Below, one piece after another: positions 1 through 9,484 of a stretch of 64,000 bases of DNA. The position numbers and the translations under genes were made by a program. The notes under the pieces were generated by a model. It was not told where the DNA came from. It ran no database searches and saw only the letters and a program-made list of their open reading frames with translations. How positions within the stretch are numbered: position 1 is the stretch's first letter; every line of letters begins with the position of its first letter. The DNA comes from Alphaproteobacteria bacterium (GTDB taxonomy: Bacteria; Pseudomonadota; Alphaproteobacteria; Rhizobiales; Xanthobacteraceae): assembly GCA_005884685.1 (NCBI GenBank), contig VBAH01000058.1:93280-157279 (forward strand), in the 5' to 3' direction.

Positions 1-8
1 GCCCACGC

Positions 9-1004
9 CTAGTCCAGGTGGAATTTTTCGAGCTGGCGGTGCTCGGCCCTGATCCAGCGTACCGTGCCGGTGACGGAGCGCATCACCACGGTCTCGGTCT
101 CGATCACGTCGTTGCGGAAGCGCACGCCCTTGAGCATCGATCCGGTCGTGACGCCGGTCGCGGCGAACAGACAATCGCCGCGCACCATGTCCTCGATCTC
201 ATATTTCTTGCGCGGATCCTTGACGCCCATCTTCAGCGCCCGTTCGCGTTTCTCCTCAGTGTCCAGCACCAGGCGACACTGCATCTGCCCGCCGATGCAG
301 CGCAGCGCCGAGGCTGCGAGCACGCCTTCCGGCGCGCCGCCGATCCCGAGATAGATGTCGATCCCGGTGTTGTCGGGATCGGTTGTATGGATGACACCGG
401 CGACATCGCCGTCGGTGATGAGTGCGACCGATGCGCCGGTCTTGCGCACGGCGGCAATCAGGTCGGCATGACGCGGCCGGTCCATGATCAGCGCAGTGAT
501 CTCGGCCGGCGCGACGCCCTTTGCCTTGGCCAGATTGCGAATGTTCTGCTCCGGCGTCGCGTCGAGATCGACCACGCCCTTGGTGTAGCCCGGTCCGATC
601 GCGATCTTGTCCATGTAGACATCGGGCGCGTTCAGGAGCGTGCCGCCTTCGGCCATCGCCATGGTGGCGATCGCGCCGGGCATGTTCTTGGCGCACAGCG
701 TCGTGCCCTCCAGCGGATCAACCGCGATATCGACCTTCGGGCCGGTCTTGCGTCCAACCTCCTCGCCGATGAAAAGCATCGGCGCCTCGTCGCGCTCCCC
801 CTCCCCGATCACGACGGTGCCGTGGATCGGCAGCTTGTTGAGTTCGCGCCGCATGGCGTCGACCGCCGCCTGGTCGGCCTGCTTCTCGTTGCCGCGTCCG
901 CGCAACCGCGCCGCGGACACGGCCGCACGCTCGGTCACCCGCACGATCTCGAGCGAGAGGATGCGCTCCAGCATCTGGTGGGCCTGAACTGTGATGGTCG
1001 ACAT
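9..1004 (-). CDS. glpX: Class II fructose-1,6-bisphosphatase (GlpX)
   Basis: Cytoplasmic enzyme of gluconeogenesis and, in autotrophs, the Calvin cycle; it hydrolyses fructose 1,6-bisphosphate to fructose 6-phosphate, and some members also act on sedoheptulose 1,7-bisphosphate. The 331-residue product has the usual GlpX length and opens with the family N-terminus. VIGEGERDEAPML (about residues 65-77) and the metal-site motif DPLEGT (about 96-101) are intact, as is the glycine-rich GIGGAPEG segment (about 220). The ATG at 1004 has a purine-rich upstream stretch (GAGGGGAGAGGAA). It lies 45 bp after hom on the same strand, so probable co-transcription; the hom-glpX order is common in Rhizobiales. 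The stop is 8 bp from the window edge, so the downstream neighbour (often recJ) is not visible. Confidence 0.95.
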   Translation of the reverse strand: MSTITVQAHQMLERILSLEIVRVTERAAVSAARLRGRGNEKQADQAAVDAMRRELNKLPIHGTVVIGEGERDEAPMLFIGEEVGRKTGPKVDIAVDPLEGTTLCAKNMPGAIATMAMAEGGTLLNAPDVYMDKIAIGPGYTKGVVDLDATPEQNIRNLAKAKGVAPAEITALIMDRPRHADLIAAVRKTGASVALITDGDVAGVIHTTDPDNTGIDIYLGIGGAPEGVLAASALRCIGGQMQCRLVLDTEEKRERALKMGVKDPRKKYEIEDMVRGDCLFAATGVTTGSMLKGVRFRNDVIETETVVMRSVTGTVRWIRAEHRQLEKFHLD

Positions 1005-1049
1005 TTCCTCTCCCCTCGGACGCGCCAGCTTACAACAATTGCGCCCGGC

Positions 1050-2366
1050 TCAATTCTTCTCCATGCGGATAACCTGGGGCGACCCCGATATCACCCTGTC
1101 GCGGCGCACCGCCGCAAGGGCCCTGCGCACCGCATCCTCGGTCGTCGCGTAGGTGATCAGGATGACCGGCACCGGCGCCGCCTTGCCGGGATTGCTGCCG
1201 CCCTGCGTCCCGGCGTGCCGTTGGACGATGGATTCGATCGATATCCCTTGTTGGGCGAGGCGCCGAGCGATGGTCGCGGCCGAGCCCGGCCTGTCGCGCG
1301 CAAGCAGGCGGATGTAGTAGCCGCCCTCATGGCGCTGCATCGGGGCTTTGCGGCTGACCGCAAGGCCGCCGGTGGCGCGCCCGAACGGGGGGGTGCGCAC
1401 ACCGCGCGCAATATCGCCGATATCGGCCACCACCGCCGAGGCCGTCGCCATCCCGCCGGCGCCGGGGCCAACCAGCGTGATGGCATGCACCGCGTGCGCG
1501 TCCACCGTCACGGCGTTGGTCACCCCCATCACCTGGGCAATCGCGGTGTCCTTGGGGACCATCGTGGGGTGCACGCGCTGCTCGATGCCCTTGCCGGTAT
1601 CAACCGCGACGCCGAGGAGCTTCACCCGGTAGCCCAGCTCATCGGCCCAGCTCAGATCCTCCGGCGCGATCGAGGAGATGCCCTCGACGTAGATAGCTGC
1701 GGGATCGACCTTGATGCCGAACGCGAGGCTCGCCAGGATCGAGAGCTTCTGCGCCGTGTCGTGGCCTTCGATGTCGAAAGTCGGATCGGCCTCGGCGTAG
1801 CCGAGCCGCTGCGCGTCTTTCAGGCAGTCCGCAAACGAGAGGCCCTCCTGCTCCATGCGGGTCAGGATGTAATTGCAGGTGCCGTTGAGGATGCCGTAGA
1901 TGCGCGCGAGCTTGTTGCCGACCAGTCCCTCACGCAGCGTCTTCACGATCGGAATGCCACCCGCAACCGCCGCCTCGAAATTGAGCGCGACATGGTTGCG
2001 CTCGGCCAGCGCGGCAAGTTTCACGCCGTGCTTGGCCAACAGCGCCTTGTTCGCCGTCACCACCGACTTGCCGGAGGCGAGCGCTGTTTCAACCGCGCGG
2101 CGCGCCGGATCGCCTGCGCCACCCATCAGCTCGACGAACACGTCGACGCCGGGATCGCGTGCGAGGGCGACCGGGTCGCCCACCCAGCGGATTTTCCTGA
2201 GATCGATGCCGCGGTTTTTCGCCCTGGATCGCGCGCTGACCGCAACGATCTCGATTGGGCGGCCGCACCGTGCAGCCAATGCCGCGCGCTGCTCATTGAC
2301 GAGTCGTACGACTGATGCGCCGACCGTGCCGAGACCGGCAAGTCCGACTTTCAGCGGCGGGGCCAT
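1050..2366 (-). CDS. hom: Homoserine dehydrogenase
   Basis: Reduces aspartate semialdehyde to homoserine with NAD(P)H, the branch point to threonine and methionine. The 438-residue protein starts MAPPLKVGLAGLGTVG, a Rossmann nucleotide-binding loop right at the N-terminus, which is why I chose the ATG at 2366 over an in-frame extension to 2642 that overlaps the upstream aminotransferase. The family signature NGTCNYILTRMEQEG and the following GYAEADPTFDIEGHD are present mid-protein. The last 90 or so residues form an ACT domain (from YYIRLLARDRPGSA), the usual site of threonine feedback inhibition. It begins 25 bp after the aminotransferase gene and precedes glpX, so the three probably form one operon. 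Confidence 0.95.
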   Translation of the reverse strand: MAPPLKVGLAGLGTVGASVVRLVNEQRAALAARCGRPIEIVAVSARSRAKNRGIDLRKIRWVGDPVALARDPGVDVFVELMGGAGDPARRAVETALASGKSVVTANKALLAKHGVKLAALAERNHVALNFEAAVAGGIPIVKTLREGLVGNKLARIYGILNGTCNYILTRMEQEGLSFADCLKDAQRLGYAEADPTFDIEGHDTAQKLSILASLAFGIKVDPAAIYVEGISSIAPEDLSWADELGYRVKLLGVAVDTGKGIEQRVHPTMVPKDTAIAQVMGVTNAVTVDAHAVHAITLVGPGAGGMATASAVVADIGDIARGVRTPPFGRATGGLAVSRKAPMQRHEGGYYIRLLARDRPGSAATIARRLAQQGISIESIVQRHAGTQGGSNPGKAAPVPVILITYATTEDAVRRALAAVRRDRVISGSPQVIRMEKN

Positions 2367-2391
2367 GAAGCGTTCCGATTGAAAAGGCGCG

Positions 2392-3612
2392 TCAGCGTCG
2401 TGTCGCAAGCGGGACGACGTTGTGCAGCTTTTCAAGCCCGGTATCAAGGAAGCGGCGCAGGTTGCGCGCGGCCTGACGGATGCGTTGCTCGTTCTCGACC
2501 AGCGCGATGCGCACGAAGCCTTCGCCATGCTCGCCGAAGGCGACGCCGGGCGACACCGCGATCTCTGCTTTTTCGACCAGCAACTTGGAGAATTCGAGAC
2601 TGCCCATTTCGCGGAACGGCTCAGGCAGCGGCGCCCAGGCAAACATCGAGGCGGCCGGCGCCGGGATCGCCCAGCCGGCGCGGCCGAACGAATCGACCAG
2701 CGCGTCGCGCCGCTTCTTGTAGGTCGCGCGCATGTCGTGAATGCAGTCCTCGGGGCCGTTGAGCGCGGCGGTGGCGGCGGCCTGGATCGGCGTGAACGCC
2801 CCGTAATCGAGGTACGACTTCACGCGCGCGAGCGCCGCGATGATGCGCTCGTTGCCGACCGCAAAACCCATGCGCCAGCCCGGCATCGAGAAAGTCTTGG
2901 ACATCGAGGTGAACTCCACCGTCACGTCCATGGCGCCGTTCACTTCGAGCACGGACGGCGGCGGGTTTTTGTCGTCAAAATAGACCTCTGCGTAGGCGAG
3001 GTCGGACAGGATGAACAACCCGTGCTTCTTCGCGAAGGCGACGAGGTCCCTGTAGAAATCGAGCGTGGCGACATGCGCGGTCGGATTGGACGGATAGCAG
3101 ACCACGATTGCGAGCGGCTTCGGGATCGAATGGATCACGGCGCGCTCGAGCGCGTGGAAATAGTCCGCGTTCGCCTCGGCCGGGACCGAGCGGATCACGC
3201 CGCCCGCCATCAGGAAACCGAACGCATGGATCGGGTAGCTCGGATTTGGGCACAGCACGATATCGCCCGGCGCCGAGATCGCCTGCGCGACATTGGCAAA
3301 GCCTTCCTTGGAGCCGAGTGTCGCAACCACCTGGGTTTCCGGGTTCAGCTTTACGCCGAAGCGACGGCCGTAGTAGCTCGCCTGCGCCTTGCGCAGGCCG
3401 GGAATCCCGCGCGAGGAAGAATAGCGGTCGGTGCGCGGCTTGCCGGCCACCTCCCTGAGCTTCTCCAGCACATGAGCCGGCGCCGGCAAGTCCGGATTGC
3501 CCATGCCCAAATCGATGATATCCGCACCGGCATTGCGCGCCGCGGCCTTGGCGCGGTTGACCTGCTCGAAGACGTAAGGCGGCAGGCGGCGGATGCGGTG
3601 AAACTCTTCCAT
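2392..3612 (-). CDS. PLP-dependent class I/II aminotransferase (AlaC/DapL-like)
   Basis: A fold-type I aminotransferase of 406 residues. The PLP-binding lysine lies in SMSKTFSMPGWRMGF (about 235-250). The asparagine contacting the cofactor sits in CYPSNPTAHVA and the carboxylate-binding arginine near GEGFVRIALVENEQ. The N-terminal IRRLPPYVFEQVN and GMGNPDLPAP are typical of the AlaC/LL-diaminopimelate-aminotransferase-like group found directly upstream of hom in Rhizobiales. The position suggests a role in aspartate-, alanine- or methionine-related amino-acid metabolism. The substrate cannot be told from sequence: annotations of this family vary between alanine, aspartate and LL-DAP aminotransferase. 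Confidence 0.88.
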   Translation of the reverse strand: MEEFHRIRRLPPYVFEQVNRAKAAARNAGADIIDLGMGNPDLPAPAHVLEKLREVAGKPRTDRYSSSRGIPGLRKAQASYYGRRFGVKLNPETQVVATLGSKEGFANVAQAISAPGDIVLCPNPSYPIHAFGFLMAGGVIRSVPAEANADYFHALERAVIHSIPKPLAIVVCYPSNPTAHVATLDFYRDLVAFAKKHGLFILSDLAYAEVYFDDKNPPPSVLEVNGAMDVTVEFTSMSKTFSMPGWRMGFAVGNERIIAALARVKSYLDYGAFTPIQAAATAALNGPEDCIHDMRATYKKRRDALVDSFGRAGWAIPAPAASMFAWAPLPEPFREMGSLEFSKLLVEKAEIAVSPGVAFGEHGEGFVRIALVENEQRIRQAARNLRRFLDTGLEKLHNVVPLATRR

Positions 3613-3685
3613 CGGCGGGGCTCCTCTGCCCTTTTGCGGCGGCGCAGCGCGCGCCTTGTATCATGGGTTCGGCGGAAAAGGAGGG

Positions 3686-4117
3686 TCAGTTGACCATCTT
3701 GGGCGCCGCGACGGGGCCCTTCTGCTCAGGCACCACCGGATCCTTCTGCGTCTTCTTTGCCGGGGCGGCGACCTTGGCGGACGCTTTCTTGGCCGGCACT
3801 GCCGCCTTTTTTGCAGGAGGCGGGGGCGGCGGATTGGCCAGCTGCTTCTGTTGCTCGCGCAAATTGGTCAGGTCGGTTTCGAGCTTCTTCTGCTCCTCGG
3901 TCGTCAATGGTGCGGCCTCGCGCGTCGGACGCACCTCGTAGACATTCGGGAAGGCCTTGCGCTCGGCCGGCCGTGCCGGCGCGTCCGCGGGAAGGCCGCC
4001 CATCTTTTCGGGCAGCACGTCAAATGTCGATGAGCAGGCCGAGAGCGCCACTGCCAAGGAAAGCAGCAGGGACCCGGCGAGCGGAGCCGAAAGGTTGCGT
4101 CGCGCGTTCGATATCAT
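3686..4117 (-). CDS. Small Ala/Lys/Pro-rich lipoprotein, unknown function
   Basis: A 143-residue protein with an N-terminal signal peptide ending in a lipobox (AVALSACSS), so probably lipidated at that cysteine and anchored in the cell envelope. The mature part has a charged stretch predicted helical (LTTEEQKKLETDLTNLREQQ). Its C-terminal third is low complexity, with repeated Pro runs and (A)KK motifs (AKKAAVPAKKASAKVAAPAKK). This basic Ala/Pro/Lys tail is reminiscent of segments that bind cell wall or nucleic acid, but that is only an analogy. I chose the ATG at 4117 because it puts the basic n-region directly before the hydrophobic core; an ATG at 4150 would add 11 residues. Divergent from phaC. 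Confidence 0.7.
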   Translation of the reverse strand: MISNARRNLSAPLAGSLLLSLAVALSACSSTFDVLPEKMGGLPADAPARPAERKAFPNVYEVRPTREAAPLTTEEQKKLETDLTNLREQQKQLANPPPPPPAKKAAVPAKKASAKVAAPAKKTQKDPVVPEQKGPVAAPKMVN

Positions 4118-4253
4118 CGCCGCATAAGTTCGCACTGCAATGCACAACAAGAAGAGTATCTGTCAGGATGGCTTCAAAGAGGTTTATGCCGCTAATATGA
4201 CGAAACCAAGGACCAAAGTCCTCAAAACCGACCGCCCGCCGGGCAGGAACCGC

Positions 4254-6104
4254 ATGGACGACAAGACCGCCATCGAGGCGAAGGCGGCTGTGGCGCCGCC
4301 GACGGCAGGCGCTATCGATCCGCCGACCGCGGGCGCGGTCGATATCGAAAAATTCTCGAAGAACATCGCCCGCATGGTCGAGGAAGGTGGCAAGGCGCTC
4401 GCCGCGTATCTCAAGCCGCGAGAGGAAGGCGAGGTCAAGATCGAACCGGCGGACGAGATCGCCGATGTGGTCAAGACGCTCGGGCAAGTCGCGGAGTACT
4501 GGCTATCCGATCCGCAGCGCGCGGTGGAGGTGCAGACCAGCCTCGGCAAGGCTTATCTCGAGCTGTGGGCGTCGGCGATGCACCGCATGGCCGGCGAGCC
4601 CGCCAACCCGGTCGTGCAGCCGGACCCGAGGGACAAGCGCTTCGCCGATCCCGAATGGTCGTCGAACCAGTTCTACGACTTCCTGAAGCAGGCCTATCTC
4701 CTGACCACCCAATGGGCCGACCGGCTGGTGAGGAATGCCCCGGACATCGATCAGCACACGCGCCAAAAGGCCGAGTTCTATGTCCGGCAGATCGGCAACG
4801 CGATCTCGCCGTCGAACTTCGTGCCGACCAATCCGGAGCTGATGCGCGACACCTTCAGCGAGAATGCCGAGAATCTCGTCCGCGGGATGAAGATGCTGGC
4901 CGAGGACATCGAGGCCGGCCGCGGCAACCTGAAAATCCGCCAGTCGGATGCATCCAAGTTCGCTCTCGGCAAGAATCTCGCACTCACGCCCGGCAAGGTG
5001 ATCTTCCAGAACGAGCTGATGCAGCTGATCCAGTATTCGCCCGCGACCGAGAGCGTGCTGAAGCGTCCGCTGCTGATCATCCCGCCGTGGATCAACAAAT
5101 TCTACATCCTCGATCTCAATCCGGAGAAATCCTTCATCAAGTGGTGCGTCGAGCAGGGCCTCACCGTGTTCGTCATCTCCTGGGTCAATCCCGACGCCGA
5201 ACTCGCGATGAAAAGCTTCGAGGACTACATGCGCGAAGGCCCGCTGGCCGCGCTCGACGTGATCAGGGAAGTGACCGGCGAGGACGAGGTCAACGCCATC
5301 GGTTATTGCGTCGGCGGCACGCTGATGGCGGTGACGCTCGCCTGGATGGCGGCGAAGGGCGACAAGCGGATCGCCAGCGCGACATTCTTCGCCGCGCAGG
5401 TCGACTTTACCTATGCGGGCGACCTCATGGTGTTCGTCGACGAGGACCAGCTCAAGACGCTCGAGAAGAACATGGCCGAGCGCGGCTACCTCGAAGGCAA
5501 GAAAATGGCCAACGCCTTCAACATGCTGCGCTCGAACGACCTGATCTGGCCTTACGTGATCAGCAACTACCTCAAAGGCAAGCAACCTTACCCGTTCGAC
5601 TTGCTTTACTGGAATTCGGATTCGACGCGCATGCCGGCGGCGAACCATTCATTCTATCTGCGCAATTGCTATCTGGAGAATAAGCTCTCCAAAGGCCTCA
5701 TGGTGGTCGACAATGTGCGCCTCGATCTCGGGCAGGTCACCATTCCGGTTTACAATCTCGCGACCCGCGAGGATCACATCGCGCCGGCAAAGTCGGCTTT
5801 TCTCGGCTCGAAATTCTTCGGCGGCCCCGTGAAATTCGTGCTCGCGGGCTCAGGCCATATTGCGGGCGTGGTCAATCCGGCCGGCAAGAAACAAAAATAC
5901 CAGTACTGGACCGGCGACGCTCCACTCGGCAGCATGGAGAAATGGCTCGAAAAGGCGACCGAACATCCGGGTTCATGGTGGCCCGACTGGTTCGAATGGA
6001 TCAAGAACCAACATAGCGCGACCGTCCCCGCACGCGCGCCCGGCGGCGGCAAATACCAGCCGATCGAGGACGCGCCCGGCAGCTACGTAAAAATGAAGGA
6101 TTAG
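4254..6104 (+). CDS. phaC: Class I poly(3-hydroxyalkanoate) synthase PhaC
   Basis: Polymerises 3-hydroxyacyl-CoA into PHA storage polymer at the granule surface. The 616-residue length fits class I synthases. An N-terminal PhaC_N region (for example [19 protein letters not shown]) precedes an alpha/beta-hydrolase core. The lipase-like box GYCVGG gives nucleophile Cys352; Asp507 (EDHIAP) and His535 (GSGHIAG) complete the catalytic triad. I chose ATG 4254 for its AGGA Shine-Dalgarno five bases upstream and standard length; in-frame ATGs at 4197 and 4140 would add 19 and 38 residues without a better ribosome site. A phasin gene lies 1.4 kb downstream, consistent with a PHA-storing organism. phaA, phaB and phaR are not in the window. 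Confidence 0.95.
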   Translation: MDDKTAIEAKAAVAPPTAGAIDPPTAGAVDIEKFSKNIARMVEEGGKALAAYLKPREEGEVKIEPADEIADVVKTLGQVAEYWLSDPQRAVEVQTSLGKAYLELWASAMHRMAGEPANPVVQPDPRDKRFADPEWSSNQFYDFLKQAYLLTTQWADRLVRNAPDIDQHTRQKAEFYVRQIGNAISPSNFVPTNPELMRDTFSENAENLVRGMKMLAEDIEAGRGNLKIRQSDASKFALGKNLALTPGKVIFQNELMQLIQYSPATESVLKRPLLIIPPWINKFYILDLNPEKSFIKWCVEQGLTVFVISWVNPDAELAMKSFEDYMREGPLAALDVIREVTGEDEVNAIGYCVGGTLMAVTLAWMAAKGDKRIASATFFAAQVDFTYAGDLMVFVDEDQLKTLEKNMAERGYLEGKKMANAFNMLRSNDLIWPYVISNYLKGKQPYPFDLLYWNSDSTRMPAANHSFYLRNCYLENKLSKGLMVVDNVRLDLGQVTIPVYNLATREDHIAPAKSAFLGSKFFGGPVKFVLAGSGHIAGVVNPAGKKQKYQYWTGDAPLGSMEKWLEKATEHPGSWWPDWFEWIKNQHSATVPARAPGGGKYQPIEDAPGSYVKMKD

Positions 6105-6591
6105 CCGTTGATCTGCGGCTCATATCCCTCAGATGACCCTGTCATGTCTGCTTCGCTCCGAGAGCGACCAATGCTGCGTCGCCCCGAAATGTCGCGTCGC
6201 GTTCACGCCGCAACATTCGCCGAGCAGCTTTCGTCGACGGGTTCGAATCCGATTCATGGGGATGAGTTCGGCAGGCGCTTGATCGTATCAATTTTACAAC
6301 AGTCATATGCGATCGAGTTGACGGGCATCATTCGGGTTGCCGCTTGAATCCCGATCGCTTTAGCATCGGGCTTGTGAGTCGCAGCGAGATCCCAACGTAG
6401 TGACGCAGGTTCTGCGGTCGGCCTTGGCCACCGCACAAGATATGTAACCGGCGCTGAAAGGCGTTGCGCATTCCTCGGTAGCGTCGAGTCGGTCCAACCC
6501 GCGGTCCTGCGGGAGCGCACTGTTGATTCCGCGTCCGACATCGCGCCAGGGGCGGCGTGGCAACCGGGCTCGACGAGCTCGCAGGGGAAGA
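6105..6591. other. Intergenic region between phaC and the outer-membrane protein gene
   Basis: About 490 bp with no convincing gene; the short open frames have no recognisable start context or family. It contains an imperfect palindrome TTGATCGTATCAA (6279-6291), an FNR-like near-match TTGACGGGCATCAT (6318-6331), and a six-base-pair stem CCCGAT/ATCGGG (about 6352-6372). It is somewhat richer in A+T around 6280-6330. It probably carries the promoter of the outer-membrane protein gene, but I cannot place it. Confidence 0.4.
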
Positions 6592-7464
6592 ATGACAATG
6601 ACTCGTTTCCTTCAGGTGGGCATGGCGGCGGCGGCGGCGGCGGCCATCACATTCGGCGCACAGGCCGCGGACATGCCGGTCTACAAGGCGGCGACACCGG
6701 CAGTGCCGCCGTCACTAAGCTGGACCGGCTTCTATCTGGGCATCAACGCAGGCGGCAGCATCGGTACCGACACCACAAGACAGACCGCAACCTTCAGCTC
6801 CACAGCTTTGGGGGTAAACGGGCTCCTCGACAGTTCCGGCCGGTACAATCCAACCGGGTGGGTGGCCGGCGGTCAGATCGGGTTTAACTGGCAGGCGTCC
6901 GCGTTCGTTTTCGGCCTCGAAGCGGATTGGCAATGGAGTTTGCAGCAAGATAGCCGGAACAGTTGCACCCCGGCGGCGACGATTGCATTCTTCGGTGCCG
7001 GCGCGAATGGCTTCGGCTACTGCCTGAGCGGCGAGCAGAAGATCACCAATATCGGTACCGCCCGTGCCCGTGCAGGCCTCGATCGGAACGGCACCTGGTG
7101 GTACGTGACCGGCGGCCTTGCATGGGGCACGGTCAAGGAGAACGACTCCTTTGCCGGCTCGGCCAATACCACGATCTTTCCGGCTGTCTTGCAGCCCGGT
7201 CCATTGCTGCCGGGCGCTGCGTCCTTCTCCACGACCCGCATGGGCTGGACCGTGGGCGCGGGCGTGGAAACGATGATTGCCGGCGGCTGGTCAGCCAAGC
7301 TTGAATATCTCTATGTCGATCTCGGGAGCATCTCCAATACGCTCCCAATTCCCATCAATCCGGCGTTCGGGCCTGCATTCACCACTGGCGGGGTGGCAAT
7401 CGCCACGAATACATCGCGCGTGACAGACAATATCCTGCGCTTCGGCCTGAACTACCGTTTCTGA
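6592..7464 (+). CDS. Outer-membrane beta-barrel protein (Omp25/Omp31-like)
   Basis: A 290-residue secreted protein. Residues 1 to about 25 form a signal peptide with an Ala-rich core, probably cleaved after FGAQA. The mature N-terminus (DMPVYKAATPA then SLSWTGFYLGINAGG) is the hallmark of the small eight-stranded porin-family barrels abundant in Rhizobiales. Alternating hydrophobic strands run to the end, and the protein ends in LRFGLNYRF with the C-terminal aromatic residue that the BAM complex recognises. Start 6592 has AGGGGAAG just upstream; ATG 6598 is an alternative two codons in. Family members act as structural proteins, porins or, in a few cases, haem-binding proteins; the role here cannot be specified. 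Convergent with the phasin gene. Confidence 0.88.
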   Translation: MTMTRFLQVGMAAAAAAAITFGAQAADMPVYKAATPAVPPSLSWTGFYLGINAGGSIGTDTTRQTATFSSTALGVNGLLDSSGRYNPTGWVAGGQIGFNWQASAFVFGLEADWQWSLQQDSRNSCTPAATIAFFGAGANGFGYCLSGEQKITNIGTARARAGLDRNGTWWYVTGGLAWGTVKENDSFAGSANTTIFPAVLQPGPLLPGAASFSTTRMGWTVGAGVETMIAGGWSAKLEYLYVDLGSISNTLPIPINPAFGPAFTTGGVAIATNTSRVTDNILRFGLNYRF

Positions 7465-7499
7465 GGGAGCGACCGGCTGAGGCTGTGTGAGTCCCCAGC

Positions 7500-7973
7500 C
7501 TAGCTTGCGAGCTTGAACGGCTCGGTCATGCCGTTGCGCAGCGGCTCGGTCGTCTCGCTGACGACCTTTTGAGTCAATGCGGTCAAGTCCTTCATCTGAG
7601 CGGCAGCGAGTTCCAATTGCCTGCGCTGATGCGCGAGCGTCGATTCGAGCATCTCGGAGATCGACTTTGCCTCTATTACCTCGCGCGCAAGATCGAATGC
7701 CGCGTTCGCATTGGTGCGGGCGATATCCATCAGTTTGGTGCGGTATTCGGTCGCGCCACGGTTGGCGCAGGAGAACGCTTCGTCGAAAGCCTGGGCCGAA
7801 TGCTCAACGATACTGGCCATTTTCTCGTGCGCGTCTTTCGCGCGTGCAACCGATTTCTCGAACAGATCGACCACCGATGTGGGCATTTCGGGCCGGAGCG
7901 TGCCGGGATGTTCTTCGGCCACAGGCGCGCGGCCGGCCTTGGATGTCCGGGTCTGACTTGCGGTCTCGTTCAT
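7500..7973 (-). CDS. Phasin family protein
   Basis: A small amphipathic helical protein (157 residues) expected to coat PHA granules. The central part is a phasin_2-type domain: AQAFDEAFSCANRGATEYRT and the region NANAAFDLAREVIEA, followed by SISEMLESTLAHQRRQLELA, all predicted long helices with heptad hydrophobicity. The ends are low complexity. Start 7973 follows a GGGTGGGAAA ribosome site; longer in-frame extension to 8228 would overlap the neighbouring gene. The proximity of phaC supports a role in PHA storage, although phasin-domain proteins are numerous in Rhizobiales and some have other roles. Confidence 0.85.
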   Translation of the reverse strand: MNETASQTRTSKAGRAPVAEEHPGTLRPEMPTSVVDLFEKSVARAKDAHEKMASIVEHSAQAFDEAFSCANRGATEYRTKLMDIARTNANAAFDLAREVIEAKSISEMLESTLAHQRRQLELAAAQMKDLTALTQKVVSETTEPLRNGMTEPFKLAS

Positions 7974-8053
7974 TTTCCCACCCTTATGTTTGAAACAAAC
8001 GACAGCGGCCGACGACGTGGCCACCTCCCAGTCTACTTGATGCTTGGCGGCCC

Positions 8054-8248
8054 TCAGGCCGCTTCGGCGACGGCCCCGGAGTCCTCGACCCATGCGTCGC
8101 GCGCGAACCAGCGATGGTTCGCGTTGCACATCGGGCAATAGGCGTCGGCAAAGAACACCGGCGAACAGGCGAACTTCAGTTGGTCCGCCTCGATCCCGGT
8201 CGGAATCGTGCGCCCCGTTGCGGGGCATTCGATGACCACCCTACCCAT
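8054..8248 (-). CDS. Small conserved cysteine-containing protein, possible zinc ribbon
   Basis: A 64-residue soluble protein with four Cys residues: one early (VIECPATGR), one central (LKFACSP) and a C-x2-C pair (YCPMCNANH), a spacing compatible with a small zinc-binding ribbon. Start 8248 is preceded by a strong GGGAGGGAG ribosome site, which argues for real expression. Similar tiny proteins occur in many Bradyrhizobium-like genomes without assigned function. It sits between the phasin gene and argC with no obvious operon link. I do not assign a role. Confidence 0.65.
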   Translation of the reverse strand: MGRVVIECPATGRTIPTGIEADQLKFACSPVFFADAYCPMCNANHRWFARDAWVEDSGAVAEAA

Positions 8249-8463
8249 CAACTCCCTCCCGTCGGATTGTTCTGCCGTTCCACGCACGGCACTCTTGACG
8301 CATGAGAGTGATGCGCGCTGGTTGTGAATCCCGTTTGGCGCTGATGTGAATCCTCAGCGACGATTGGGTGTCCTTTTTCGGGCAGCGCGGAACAACGCAA
8401 TCGGAATCGCGCACGTGGTTTCGAGATACCTCCAAACCCCGCGAGTTGCGTCAGACTCCCTCG

Positions 8464-9444
8464 CTAGTCCAACTCCAGCATCAGCCGCATGTTCTGCACC
8501 GCCGCGCCCGAGGCACCCTTGCCGAGATTGTCGAGCCGCGCGACGAGAAGTGCCTGATGGTATTTCTCGCTGCCGAAAACATAGAGCTCGAGCATGTTGG
8601 TGTCGTTGAGCGCCTCCGGCTCGAGCCGCCCGCTCTTCGTCGCGGCATTGTCCAGCGGCATCACCTCCACGTACGTGCTGCCCGCGTAGTACTTGGCGAG
8701 CGCGGCGTGAAGATCGCCCCCGCCCGGCGCACCGGGAAGCGTGTCGAGGTGCAGCGGTACCGAGACCAGCATGCCCTGCCGGTAATCGCCGACCGACGGC
8801 ACGAAAATCGGCCGTCGCGTGAGCTTGGCGTGAAGCTGCGTCTCGGGCAGGTGCTTGTGCTCGAAGCCGAGACCGTAGAGTTCGAACGATGGTCCCGTGC
8901 CGCCTTCGAACTCGGCGATCATCGACTTGCCGCCGCCGGAGTAACCGCTCACCGCGTTGATGGTGATGGGATAGTCGGCGGGCACAAGCCCGGCGTCGAC
9001 CAGCGGCCTGATCAGCGCCACCGCGCCGGTCGGATAGCAACCCGGGTTGGAGACCTTGCGCGCGGTCCGGATCTTGTCCGCCTGGCCGGGCGCAAGCTCG
9101 GGAAAGCCGTAGACCCAGTCGGGCGCGACGCGATGCGCCGTCGAAGCATCGAGCACCTTCGGCGCCGCATTGCCCATACCGTCGATCACCGCGACGGTTT
9201 CGCGCGCCGCCTGATCCGGCAGGCAAAGCACGACGACGTCCACCTCCTCCATCAGCGCGCGCTTGGCGTTTGCGTCCTTGCGCTTTTCCGGCGCAATGCT
9301 TTTGACCGCGACGTCATCCTGCGCATCGAGGCGCTGGCGGATGCCGAGCCCGGTCGTGCCGGCCTCGCCATCGACGAAAACGGCGGGCTTCCGGGCGGAG
9401 AGCTTTGTGTGGCCTTGCGGCTGCTTGCTGTCGACGAGAGTCAT
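8464..9444 (-). CDS. argC: N-acetyl-gamma-glutamyl-phosphate reductase (type 2 ArgC)
   Basis: Third step of arginine biosynthesis: NADPH-dependent reduction of N-acetylglutamyl phosphate to the semialdehyde. The 326-residue protein has the N-terminal PAVFVDGEAGTTGLGIRQRL nucleotide-binding segment and the active-site cysteine in SNPGCYPTGA (about residue 135). The GYSGGGKSMIAEFE segment and short length mark the 'type 2' ArgC branch (about 310 residues), which differs from the E. coli-like form. Start 9444 follows AAGGAACGCGCC. A longer frame to 9543 adds a basic leader with no homology rationale. It begins 40 bp after the PaiB-like gene on the same strand. Confidence 0.93.
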   Translation of the reverse strand: MTLVDSKQPQGHTKLSARKPAVFVDGEAGTTGLGIRQRLDAQDDVAVKSIAPEKRKDANAKRALMEEVDVVVLCLPDQAARETVAVIDGMGNAAPKVLDASTAHRVAPDWVYGFPELAPGQADKIRTARKVSNPGCYPTGAVALIRPLVDAGLVPADYPITINAVSGYSGGGKSMIAEFEGGTGPSFELYGLGFEHKHLPETQLHAKLTRRPIFVPSVGDYRQGMLVSVPLHLDTLPGAPGGGDLHAALAKYYAGSTYVEVMPLDNAATKSGRLEPEALNDTNMLELYVFGSEKYHQALLVARLDNLGKGASGAAVQNMRLMLELD

Positions 9445-9484
9445 GGCGCGTTCCTTGGATAGCGGGACATATAGTGCTTTGCTG

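Noticed and set aside
18..2315. Long open frame on the plus strand opposite glpX and hom
   Set aside because: Arg/His/Asp-rich with no recognisable domain; it is the antisense shadow of two well-supported GC-rich genes.
6239..6255. GGGTTCGAATCC resembling a tRNA T-arm
   Set aside because: The flanking bases do not form the five-base-pair T-stem, and no acceptor or anticodon arms are present.
6279..6291. TTGATCGTATCAA as an FNR/FixK box
   Set aside because: The spacing between TTGA and TCAA is five, not six; the nearby TTGACGGGCATCAT has one mismatch in the core.
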